Of a stretch of 64,000 nt of DNA, positions 34,156 through 44,289 are shown piece by piece. This stretch comes from Ctenosaura bakeri. Lineage: Eukaryota; Chordata; Lepidosauria; Squamata; Iguanidae. The DNA is taken from NCBI GenBank assembly GCA_948474755.1, contig CAOLHI010000023.1, forward strand, positions 1,116,001 to 1,180,000, written 5' to 3'. Made by a program: the position numbers and the translations under genes. Every line of letters starts with the position of its first letter. Within the stretch, counting starts at the first letter, position 1. The notes under the pieces were generated by a model, which saw only the letters and a program-made list of their open reading frames with translations, made no database searches and was not told the DNA's origin.

Positions 34156-34940
34156 TTACCACAAGACAGGGGTGACTCAGAGGTCCACCTGCAATGCCAG
34201 TGCCTCCATGAAACAGTGGGGAATCTTAGCTCAAAGGGGGGGGGTAAACCTTGCAGGATCTTTTACACCTGTGCATACTGGTATTAATGCAGGAACACCA
34301 GTTGGAGATTCAAAGAATATTTGTTTTATTGGGGGGAATTAACACTCGCACACACGCACACACAATCCAAGCAGTCTCACAATCACATAAGGCTAACTGA
34401 AGGAAAAGGGAGGAAAAATTGGATAGTGAGAAATTAGGATGAAGTGGATGATACTTTCATATCCAGAGAGAGGAGACAAGGTGATGTGGCCCAGATTAGG
34501 GTCCAAGCGTAGTATCAGAACAGGATTCAGAGCAGCAGAGTGACAACCTATATGCAGAGCACTATGAGCTATCTGGCTCAGACCCAGGGTTTAAATACTC
34601 TTTTTCCTCTTTGAGGGGGATTAGGTGCATTAGCATTATGTGACAAAGGACTGATGGGAATCATGATAGCTCCTTAATGAAGGGCCAGGTGAGGGGTCAA
34701 AAGGGGAGTTTCAGTGGACAGAGAAATCAGTTACCCTATGGAGCTAGTTTTGGATGCTATTACCTCTAAAGGTTGAGTCATTGGGGGACATTTGCAAGTC
34801 CATTATCACTGGAGCTTCCCTGACTATGACATAGCCATTCCCTGAGGCCCCAATCTCACCTAGTTTTGCAACACGCATGTGCAGCCAGTTCCTCTTTGCT
34901 CAGCTATAATTTATATTTCATGCCAATTAATATTTTCCAA
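34156..34940 (-). mobile_element. Solo LTR, copy B (reversed)
   Basis: Inverse of copy A: GTGACTCAGAGGTCCACCTG at the right-end side, the poly(A) signal inverse TTTTATTGGGGGGAAT, CCAGGGTTTAAATACTC for the TATA-like region, and GATAGCTCCTTAATGAAGGG. Edges approximate. Confidence 0.75.
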
Positions 34941-36158
34941 TTAAACTATATCCTTTTGAGGGAGTGGAATAGAGAAACAGTACAAACTCCAGTGCTTGAG
35001 AGACCTTGAAGGGAACGTGGCGGCTTATCCGGAAGCCTTCTCCTCCTTCCAGAACAATTAACTAATCTACCAGTGCCCAATTAAGCTATACCATGGAGTG
35101 GAGGTGTGCAGCCTGGTAACAATGGGGTTGAAATTGATAGTAATCAGGGTGGTCGTACCATTAGGGCCTACAGCGCACTGCCCACCTAACCCTCAGCAAC
35201 CTTCCCAGCCAATAGAAATGGAGCACAAATTGTACTTACACCATGCAAGGAAGAATGTAAGGCAGCAAAGTCAAGGCTCCACCCTTGGAGGAATGCTTGG
35301 ATCTACCTCTGGAAACTTTGAACTCTGCTTCACACATTCCAGTGAGCATCAGCCACCACTGGTTGTCATTCATTTAAATCTCAATTATTTTAACTTTCAA
35401 CTGATTTTATTATATTTCTCTCCCGCAAATGGCACTTAAGGCAACTGAGATGTATTACAGTAGTGAGAAATTAGGAAAAAAATCAAATCAAGATTTGGCT
35501 CCCATCTAAACTGTAAAAATGTTCATGTATATTTTGAGAATTTAACAACAGTTTGTGTGCATCTTTAAGCCTGAGAAATTTCCTTGAGTGCAAAACCATG
35601 TCCTACATAGTTTCTTAGGATAGGCAGAGCTTTGTACAATCCCTACTTCTCAGCTCTGGGCCATTGTTTCAAAGGAAGATATTTTTCCCAAGACTTGTCA
35701 ATGCCTTTAGGCCATGAAATAAACTACAGTTAAAGTTGTCTTGACCCAAACTGACCTGGACGGAGGGTTCCCATGGATTTGTCAAGTTTCAACAAAACAA
35801 AACATTAGACCTTCTTTCTTGCCTCTGCAGGCAGTGTACTAACAGCAAGCAAGCCAAAAACCTTTAAAAGTCCTCTGGGTTCTTCCTCTTTTAGCATCTC
35901 CGGCATCACAGGAGTAACTAGCATGAAAATTTGAAAATTCCAAAATTAGACATGAAAAGAGTTCAATACTTCAAGTAGCTTCTACTATAAAGGTCTGGAA
36001 AGATCAAAGTGGCCCTGGATCCACCTCATTTGCAACCATTTCCTAAATGGATAATATAGAAAAATGATCCTAAATTGTTGCCTGACATGCACAGATATTT
36101 GTTTTAGAGTGTGTTAAAGCAGCAAGAGCTTTCTATTGGGCTGGGGCTCTGCAGACTG

Positions 36159-36160
<2 letters not shown>
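34941..36160. other. Intergenic, nothing recognised
   Basis: No supported gene. A 113-codon plus frame at 35098-35439 has no recognisable domain. Confidence 0.35.

Positions 36161-36198
<38 letters not shown>
36161..36198. repeat. (GT)n microsatellite
   Basis: Uninterrupted GT run of about 38 bp. Confidence 0.95.
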
Positions 36199-36201
<3 letters not shown>

Positions 36202-36610
36202 CAGTGAAATAGACTCAGATGTTCTTCATGTGACTACATTTGATCTATGTGTTTTTTAACTGTGTGCTCTCTTTGCATCAATCACATGGGAAGCACCCTA
36301 AAAGAACAAACCATTTAAAATGGAAATATCTTTACTGGCACAACATGACATATATCTGTCAACTTTAAGCTGTTTTTATGTGTTTTAAATCTTTTTATTA
36401 TACACATTTACATTCACCTTCTCATTTCCCCATACCCAATACACACGTAGTACCAATGAGTAATCCAAAAGGTAGAAAAATAAATTAACATATGATATAG
36501 ATTTAACACAAACCCAAAGCGCATAGTTAATGACCTTAATTTAAATTCTTTAACATCAGCTTTTCCTATATACACTGTTTTTAAAAGTCATTCGTTAGCT
36601 AGCAAAGATT

Positions 36611-36768
36611 GTTGTTGTTGTTTGCCTTCAAGTTGTTTCCCACTTATGGCAACCCTATCACGGGGTTTTCTGAGAGTCTGTGACATGCCAAGGTTCACCC
36701 ATGGCCAAGCAGAAAATTGAACCCTGGTCTCCAGAATTGTAGTTCAGTGCTCAAACCACTACACTAAA
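36611..36768 (-). mobile_element. tRNA-derived SINE, internally shortened
   Basis: The plus strand shows TTGTTGTTGTTTGCCTTCAA, ACTTATGGCAACCCTATCAC, ATTGAACCCTGGTCTCCAGA and CTCAAACCACTACACT. The head is truncated. Confidence 0.85.
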
Positions 36769-37014
36769 CAATATTATTTTTTTTATCATATTAGTCAAAG
36801 GATAAAAATAAAATCTACAGACAGTTAATATGTCTGTTAGGACTGAGAGAAATGCCCTCAAACTGTGCAAGCATCTGAAATCTCAGAACACAGGCTATTT
36901 GGTAACAAAAGAAGATAAGGGAAGAAACAGAAAAGACTTGTAACATCCAGGTGTTGTGGACACGATTTGCACAGCTGAATTCAGTCCAAAGATGTGTTAG
37001 CAATCGTATACCTC

Positions 37015-37408
37015 CATGCTATGGTATGGTCTAATTGACAAATATTGCGTGGCATGAAATTAAGTTATATACACTTATGGCTGAAAGGCAATGTGGAGAA
37101 GGGAAGATGTGCAAAAGTAGGTCAGAAGTGACCTCAGCATGGCCAGGTCATAAATTCAATGTGGATTAGCTGGGAAAGCCTGGCCTCATGGCTCCGAGCT
37201 AATCCTTTCAACTGCCCACAGAAAACAATAGGCAAACTGCCCAGGTGCAGCAGGCACGTACCCCTGCTGTGCACATTTCCTACTGAAACCTTCCCCAGTC
37301 AGCTTACTCAGTATAGACATTGAAACCATCAGTCTATTCCAGACTCCTTTTGTTTACTCTGCCAGGAAGCAATTAACTCACACTCCTTCAGGGAGGGAAA
37401 CAGAGTAT
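37015..37408 (+). mobile_element. LTR copy C, left part (interrupted by L1)
   Basis: Matches copy A: GTGCAAAAGTAGGTCAG, then CAGTCTATTCCAGACTCC, then AGGGAAACAGAGTAT, where A continues into TTTAAACC. The match resumes after 38098. Confidence 0.75.
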
Positions 37409-38097
37409 GGATTTGGAAGAATGGTTAAATAAAATTAGAGAATTGATAAATTGTGACGCTTTAACTAGATGAATGAGAAGAAAAAAGAATAATAAGAAAA
37501 ATAGAGAAATGGAAACAGTGAAAAAATTTATAGATAATAACTGGTCAAACCTATGTAAAGGAAAGGAATAAGGCTGTAAAGATAAGTAAAGATGGAAGTT
37601 TAACAATAGGTAGATTTTAGACACTACATAATAAGATAAGAATAAGAATATTGAAATATTAATAAAAATGTGACAATAATAATATAAGAAAAAAATGTGA
37701 AAAAGGAAAGTAAGAAATTAGGTCTGTATGGACTTAATGATATATATAGAGCTATGTGAATTTAATTTACATCATACAAAAGAGTATATTATATGTTATA
37801 TTATTATATATTATGTATTGTTATTATATTATATAATTATATTAGTAATAGGTATTAAGTATTGTATTATATTATATTATTATATTATATGTTGTATATT
37901 GTAGTATATTATAGTATATTATATATTGTAAATAATAACATCTTATGAACAGGTCTTATGAACATGTCAAAAGAGTATATTATATGTTGTATATTATGAT
38001 ATGCTATAGTATATTTTATATTGTAAACATTAACCAGTTTTATGAGCTTATGCCTGTAAGAATGAAAATTTTTAATAAAAATAGATTTTTAAAAAAA
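37409..38097 (+). mobile_element. L1 LINE 3' fragment inserted in LTR copy C
   Basis: A plus reading gives LEEWLNKIRELINCDALTR and ETVKKFIDNNWSNLCKGKE, i.e. the end of L1 ORF2. It is followed by an AT-rich 3' UTR with TATATTATA-type repeats (37740-38025) and an A tail at about 38088-38100. Confidence 0.78.
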
Positions 38098-38555
38098 AAA
38101 CCTCTGTTTTGAGCAATCAGATGCAGTACCTGAAATGCTGGACACCACTATGTTGCTGTGAATCCCAGTTTGGTCTGCCCTTAGACACAAAACTAAGCCA
38201 CTCCTGTGCTTCATCACTACATTGCTAGACTGGTAATTCTAACACAAAAAGTTCAGCCTCGCTCTCCATAATTTTTCCTCCCTTTATCCTTCAGTTAGAT
38301 CTTGTGTGAATGTATGACTGTTTGTATTTTGTGTGCATGCATGAGTGAATTCCCCTCAATAAAACACATTGTTAGTTTACTTTTGAATCTCTGGCTAGTT
38401 CTTTCCCGTTTGGACCTCATGAACACAGGTGGAAAGATCTCATTAGATTACCCCCCGTAGGCCTCCTAATTGAGCTAATTAATCTTCCATCATCACTTGG
38501 AGGTATGGGCATTGTGGGTAGACCCCTGAGTCAGTCACGTTGTGGGATAAGAGAT
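38098..38555 (+). mobile_element. LTR copy C, right part
   Basis: Resumes the LTR: CCCCTCAATAAAACACATTG (poly(A) signal), GGAAAGATCTCATTAGATTA, GTAGACCCCTGAGTCAGTCA, ending near TGTGGGATAA. Confidence 0.75.
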
Positions 38556-38619
38556 GGAGTTGGCAAACTGAGTGAATCTCTGGGAGCTGAGTAAGTATCA
38601 GAGGTTTATACCTACATAG

Positions 38620-38990
38620 CCTCCAACATTTCACAGATGAAAACCAAGATATATGTAGCCAAGCAACATCTATGTGGCCAAGATAATGGAAGTTATTGAG
38701 GGAGAATACAAAAACAATGAGAAGCTGCAGCAGTTTGCTTTTGCCTGAGTCTACTGGGAAGGGGAAAATTCTTCCCCATCTCTCCTTTCTCCCCTGCTGA
38801 TTTAATGGAGTACAAACTCCTTTTTGTGCTTTGAAATAAGTTTGCAGTAGCTGGAAGTCAGCTAAAGTCAAAGGGGAAAGGGGAAGAGAAGAGACAAACC
38901 AGGACATTTTAAAAGCTGCTGGAAAAGTTGGATGACAAAGGAGTAATCAGGATTGTCCCTGCCAAATGAGAACAGTTTGGAAGTGATATG
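38620..38990 (+). repeat. Unclassified dispersed repeat, long copy 1
   Basis: About 370 bp aligned along its whole length with 41755-42120: shared blocks include ATATGTAGCCAA, GCAGTTTGCTTTTGCC, and CAGGACATTTTAAAAGC. No inverted ends or coding capacity seen; class unknown. Confidence 0.7.
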
Positions 38991-39594
38991 GCTAGCAATG
39001 CATGCAGGAATTAAAAATAAGTAGGTATCCTCCATTTCCAAAGGCACAGAGCTAAATAAAATTCAGTGATCTGTCCATTACCCTGGACAAGCACAGAGAT
39101 TGTTGTGTGATTCCTGAATTATCATACTTTAGCTGTTGCTTCCCTTCTCCTCATGATTCATATTAATGTTTCTTTACTGGAAGTTAGCAAAGTGTTTGTT
39201 TCTCAGTGTGGATTGAATTATTTCCAAAGTAGCTGTAATTTATTTCTTTATCCAGTTTATATCCCACCTATGAACTCAGCACTAACAACTGGTGTTAATT
39301 TACTATACTAGGCTTGAGAAGAAAGTTTTGCATCTGCAACTTCTGCACCTCTGCAGTTTTTGTATCTACTGTATTATATGTATATTTATACTGCAGAAGG
39401 AAATGACTCCTATTTACACATATGAGAGGAGGAAAAGGGAGGTGAGATCTCTGATGGAAGCTGAAAGGGCAGGACTGACAATGTATTTCTGTGTACCGTG
39501 ATACATGGTACTTGTGAGAATTCTTCTCAAGCATGTAAGTTCTCTGGAAGAAGGGAAAGAAATCCTTGCCAAAAGCAGAGCATGCTCAGGATAG

Positions 39595-39940
39595 AATCAT
39601 AGAAATGTAGAGTTGAAAGAGACCCCAGGGGCCATCCAGTCCAACCCCCTGCTATGCAGGAACACCCTCAAAGCATGCCCGACAGATGGCCATCCAGCCT
39701 CGGCTTAAAAACCTCCAAAGAAGGAGACTCCACCATGCTCCAAGGCAGCATATTCCACTGCCGGACAGCCCTGACTGTCAGGAAGTTCTTCCTGAGGTTC
39801 AGGTGGAATCTCCTTTCCTGCAGCTTGAATCCATTGCTCCTTGTCCTGGTCTCTGGAGCAGCAGAAAACAAGCCCACTCCCTCCTCCACATGGCATCCCT
39901 TCAAATATTTAAACATGGCTATCATGTCCCTGCTTAACCT
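39595..39940 (-). mobile_element. CR1 LINE 3' end
   Basis: The minus strand encodes [20 protein letters not shown], then [20 protein letters not shown]. The terminal ATTCTATG unit appears inverted at about 39595. 5'-truncated at about 39940. Confidence 0.92.
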
Positions 39941-40127
39941 TCATGTGCACAATGAAATGCGAAACTGCCCTTTGCCAGCACAAACGGATGTTTTGTATAC
40001 TCAGAATACTATTACACCTTTTCAGAAAGACACTGTCTACTTCAATTAAAGCTTGGTGATGTAATGCAGATAATGCTTCCTTATGACATGTGTTGTGAGC
40101 ATGTTCAGTTGTTGCCGTTAATTGCCA

Positions 40128-40286
40128 CCAAGAATGTGTCCAGAGGAGGGTGACCAAAATGGTAAAAGACATGGAAACCCTGGCCTTGGAGGAGCAGCTT
40201 AGGAAGCTGAGTATGTTTAACCCTGAGAAGAGGTCAATGGGTGACATGATAGCTATGCTTAAATAGCTGAAGGACTGTCATATGGA
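40128..40286 (+). mobile_element. CR1 LINE, left part interrupted by a SINE
   Basis: Plus CR1 ORF2 text from GTGTCCAGAGGAGGGTGACC to GACTGTCATATGGAAAA. It continues after the SINE at about 40512. Confidence 0.88.
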
Positions 40287-40511
40287 AAAGGAGCCCTGGT
40301 GGCACAGTGGTTAAATGCCAGTACTGCAAGCCACAAGGTTGTGAGTTCGATCCTGCCGGGCTCCAAGGTTGACTCAGCCTTCCATCTTTCCGCAGGTTGG
40401 TAAAATGAGTACCCAGCTTGTTGGGGGCATGTATAGAAATACATGCTATTTGTAAGTTGTTCGCCGCCTCGATCCATATGGAGAGGTGGGATACAAATAA
40501 ATAATTTTAAA
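40287..40511 (+). mobile_element. tRNA-derived SINE (GAGCCCTGG family) inserted in CR1
   Basis: GGAGCCCTGGTGGCACAGTG head, GTTGTGAGTTCGATCCTGCC B box, GCCTCGATCCATATGGAGAG tail, then ACAAATAAATAATTTTAAAA. Confidence 0.93.
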
Positions 40512-40742
40512 AAATGGAGCAAGCTTGTTTTCTGATGCTCAAGAGACTAGAACACAGAACAATGGCTTCAAACTACAGGAAAAGAGATTCCATCGGAACA
40601 TTAGGAAGAACTTCCTGACAATAAGATCAGTATGACAGTGGAATATGCCGCCTGGGAGGTGCGATGGAATCTCCTTCTTTGGAGGTTTTTAAACAGAGGC
40701 TGGATGGCCATCTGTCGGGACCCAGCTCTATGATTCTATGAG
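40512..40742 (+). mobile_element. CR1 LINE, right part
   Basis: Resumes at TGGAGCAAGCTTGTTTTCTG and ends in TCTATGATTCTATGA, the CR1 terminal repeat. Confidence 0.9.
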
Positions 40743-40744
40743 CT

Positions 40745-41750
40745 GACTTCAAGTGAGGGCAACTCTATGAATGAGAGATCTCCAGGTCTCCACATCATAA
40801 ATAGCCCTGCTCACGTCTTGCAGATTCAGAGCCATGGCTTCCTTGATTGATTCCATCCGCCTATAATGAGGTCTCCCTCTTTTTCTGCTGACTTTCAACT
40901 TAGCAAGTATTATTGTAGTTTTTTTAATGGATCATATCTTCTCATGATATGTGCAAACTGTGACACTCTTCATTCACTTCGGACAGAGCATGTTCAGTGC
41001 TTACCCTTTTTTGGTTCGATGTGTTATAATGTGCTAATTTTGTACAAGAGAAGTCTTTTATTTCTACATGCACATGTTATTTTCAATTACATTCCTGTGG
41101 TATGCAATTTAACTGAGGGCCAACATTATTGGATCCTCCGTGCATTTACTGTTACAAAAAGACTTACACTTCAAGGCTGGAAAAGTAAGCGTTATCATCG
41201 TTTAATGGTGGGAAGATCTTACTGGTTTAGCTATACCTGGGCATATATTTTATAGATCTAAGTTTCAAGAAAATGTACTTTTGGAAATATGATCAGCATA
41301 CATTTATCTATATGCCTAGTCCTTGTTCATATCCTATGTTTTATTTTCTCTTTATTTTTCTGTTTTTTTAAATCTGAATTTCAAAATCCAGTCCAGTATT
41401 TCTTTTTAAAAAGAAAGAAATGTGCACATTACAAAATGCCCTGTTAACAATTTTAGAATTTTAGAATTGCCAGGCATTAGACTTGAAAAAGTTACAGCAG
41501 CACTCGGGCTTTTAACAATTTGAGAAGGATGGAAAGAATTAAGCAGAATAAATAGTGTTTATGCTGATGGCAGCTCATAAGGAAGTAGATGAAAGTCAGA
41601 AAACCTCAGCACTTCTAATTTTGGGGACATTGAGTTGTAACAAATATTCATAACAGAGACATTGACACATCAGTCTAAAGAGGCGAATGATAAAATGTGA
41701 TGTTTATATCACATGGCACGATCTATTTTCTATCCAAATTGGGAACATCA
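40745..41750. other. Intergenic, nothing recognised
   Basis: AT-rich; the 129-codon plus frame at 40866-41255 has no recognisable domain. Confidence 0.35.
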
Positions 41751-41754
41751 TACC

Positions 41755-42120
41755 CTTCAATGTTTCATAGATGAAAACTGGAACATATGTAGCCAAACAA
41801 CATCAGAATGAGGTCAAAACGGCAAAAGTTATTAACAAGGAAGAACACACAAGCTAGGAGAGGCTGCAGTAGTTTGCTTTTGCCAGAATCTTCTGGGAAG
41901 GGCAAGATTCCAGCCCTTCCTATCCTCTCCCTCTTCTTGAATTGATGGAATCCAGGCTACTTTTGCCCTTTGATCTCTGTTTGCAGCAATTGAAGTTACC
42001 TGAGGACAAAGAGGGAGAGTAGGAGGGGAAGAAACTGGGACATTTTAATAGCAGTGAAAAAGTGGGATGACAGAGGATTAATTTGAATTGTCTCTGCCAG
42101 ATCAGGACTGTTGGAGGTTA
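41755..42120 (+). repeat. Unclassified dispersed repeat, long copy 2
   Basis: Same orientation and order of blocks as 38620-38990. Ends with the GTGGGATGACAGAGGATTAA and ATTGTCTCTGCCAGAT region. Confidence 0.7.
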
Positions 42121-42184
42121 CGGGACACATGCAGAAATATTTATCAAAGACTTCCCTTGTGTTATGGAAAAAAGATTCAACATA

Positions 42185-43162
42185 CAGTAGAGTCTCGATT
42201 ATTCGACATAAACGGGCGGGCTGATAGTCAGATAACCGAAAATGTCGGATAATCCAGAGGGTCTAAGAAAAGCCTTGAAATCACTATGAATTGCAAACGT
42301 ATTGAAGTTTTATTGCAGTAACAGTAAAAGTAACATTGCAGTAACGTTACAGTAACAACATTGTAATGTATAAAAAGTTCAGTCCTCTGAAAATTTAAAG
42401 AAATCAGTGATCCTTTTCTGCTTTCCCGAAGATTGCCGTTTCTTTGCAGCCAAGTCTCACCATCTTGGCAGCATCATAATGTCGACCCCCGTAGCTTCTT
42501 CTTGTTGCCCGATGTACTTCATTGCGATTTCTAGAGATGCGAGATTGTGAGAGGTTCAACAGATGATGCTTGCTCATCAATTTCTATTTCGTCGCCATCG
42601 CTATTGACAAGAGCGACAATTTCTTCATCGCTAATTTCATACTGATCGTCTTCGTTCATCCAGCTGTCAACCTCTTGTGAAGACACATCCTCACACCCAG
42701 GGATACGGTGTACTAAGGGTAGAATGCTTTCTTCGTCTTCATCTGTGCTTTCCATAATTTCATCTTCTTCTTCAGTTACCTTTCCAACGCCATAGTCATC
42801 TGCTACCTTCTGCAACATCTCTCCATTGTCCAGTCTCTTGATTGCCTCAAGTTTCTGCTCCATTGGTACAACGACCTTCTTCCTTTTCGTTGCAATGCTT
42901 GGGGGCGTGTTTGGGGGCCTGGCTGTGCCCATCACCTTCCCTGTTGCCATGCTTTGGCCCTTGTTTTGGGGCCTGGAGGTACTTGCTCTGCTCGCTGCCA
43001 CCGCCGCTGCAGCACTTGGGGCCGTGTTTTGGGGTGAGGCTTCACTCGCCCTTCTCTCCTTGCCCGTTGTGGAAATGCCTACAGCCACGCCCCCAAGCAG
43101 CCGCGATGTCGGATAATCCAGAATGTCGGATTACCGCAGGACAGATAATCGAGACCCTACTG
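42185..43162 (-). mobile_element. Internally deleted Tigger (pogo) DNA transposon
   Basis: 978 bp, bounded by TA on both sides. The ends are CAGTAGAGTCTCGATTATTC and the inverse ending GATAATCGAGACCCTACTG, the Tigger terminal signature, with subterminal GTCGGATAATCCAGA repeated at both ends. It carries one open frame on the minus strand (next entry). The catalytic DDE region is absent. Confidence 0.92.
42531..43088 (-). CDS. Tigger-derived 185-residue protein: CENP-B-like HTH plus acidic tail, no DDE domain
   Basis: Intact minus-strand frame inside the transposon. Residues 1-66 are low complexity with three degenerate repeats around PQN, RPQNKGQS and RPPNTPPS. Residues 68-103 (KRKKVVVPMEQKLEAIKRLD, then NGEMLQKVADDYGVGK) match the N-terminal helix-turn-helix of CENP-B/Tigger transposases. 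At GK the frame jumps straight into an acidic segment (EEEDEIMESTDEDEE) and a C-terminus that resembles the end of Tigger transposases, so the second HTH and the whole catalytic domain are missing. Such a product could bind the Tigger ends but not move them. Expression is unknown; an open frame of this length could also simply mean a young deletion copy. Confidence 0.7.
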   Translation of the reverse strand: MAVGISTTGKERRASEASPQNTAPSAAAAVAASRASTSRPQNKGQSMATGKVMGTARPPNTPPSIATKRKKVVVPMEQKLEAIKRLDNGEMLQKVADDYGVGKVTEEEDEIMESTDEDEESILPLVHRIPGCEDVSSQEVDSWMNEDDQYEISDEEIVALVNSDGDEIEIDEQASSVEPLTISHL

Positions 43163-43164
43163 TA

Positions 43165-43625
43165 CATTGATATAATTATGTGGGAAATTTCCTAACCACC
43201 AATAATTTGGCATTTACACTTTAATTTTTACTTGAAAAATGAAGGGGGAAATAATTATACATTTGTAATAGCTCAGTCCTAGTTTTGAAAAAGGGCTCCC
43301 ACAGATCTAGAACAGCCTGGGGTGTAGGTGTGGAGCAGAATGTCCAAACACATCCTTGCAGAGTGCTATTGGCCATTTCAAGCCAAAATCCATATAGCTG
43401 TTAGGTTTTTGTTTTGTTTTGTTTTCATTTTTTTTTAAAGGGAACTGCAGCCTTCCAAGATTCAAAGGCCTGGGTCACTGGAAATTTTAAATGCAGCATC
43501 TTCTGTCACTGATGAGAATCCACCAATATTTCACTGATGTGATTTTTGGACACAAACTTCTGAAGGGACTGAGGAGGCCTACCCCTTGAAAAATAAAAGG
43601 TACATTATAGGAAGGTTTAAAGCAG
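43165..43625. other. Intergenic, nothing recognised
   Basis: No gene or named repeat seen. Confidence 0.3.
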
Positions 43626-43629
43626 GATT

Positions 43630-43845
43630 AAATATCCTAAAAGCACCAGATCCTGTCTGATCTTGGAAGCTATGCAGGGTTAGTCCTGGTTAGATTTTGG
43701 ATGGGAGACCACCAAAGAATGCCAGGTGCTGTAGGCTGTATTTCAGAGGAAGGAACTGGCAAAGCCACCCCTGAGTATTCCTATGAAATTCATGAGGCCA
43801 CCAAAACTCAACAGGCGACTTGACATACACATACACACACGCCTA
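43630..43845 (+). mobile_element. 5S-rRNA-derived SINE
   Basis: GTCTGATCTTGGAAGCTATG, CCTGGTTAGATTTTGGATGG, GAGACCACC and CCAGGTGCTGTAGGC match vertebrate 5S rRNA. The tail has GAAATTCATGAGGCC and GGCGACTTGACATACACA. Confidence 0.88.
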
Positions 43846-44289
43846 AGTGAAAAGAGGCTACCTACAACATTCTTGTTTTATCTTTGAATGAACTAGAAAT
43901 CTCCTCCTCCAATAGATACTTGGGCAGTGGCTCAGGCAGATTAAAAGAGCAAAGAACTTAAAAGAAAAAGCAGTTGTTTCTTCCATAGGCACGGCTCAGT
44001 TTCCTTACAGCAGAATGATTATGGCCCGAGCTGATAAGATATCCTCTTTTGATGAAAGGAGCAAAAGCACCTTAGGAAAACAGCCTGTATTTGGAAAAGT
44101 CTGAGAAACCTAGACATAAAGAAGTATTTAGTACAGATAACTGTAGTCCGAGGGTGTGCTTCAGTGGGATCAGAGCCTGGAAAATTTGCTGGTTTTGAAT
44201 ACAGCTCTTCATATTCCACAGCCACCATGGCCACTGGATACGATGCCCCCCCCCATGCACTGGGGGATTATGATGGGTTGTAGTCCAGA

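Noticed and set aside
35098..35439. 113-codon plus frame.
   Set aside because: No domain, no codon pattern or splice context; chance frame.
29785..38555. A provirus bounded by LTR copies A and C.
   Set aside because: The interval holds unrelated SINEs, MITEs, an L1 tail and an opposite LTR, with no gag, pol or env text.
12800..43845. 5S rRNA and tRNA genes.
   Set aside because: The matches are diverged, partial, carry LINE-like tails, and are interspersed; they are SINEs.
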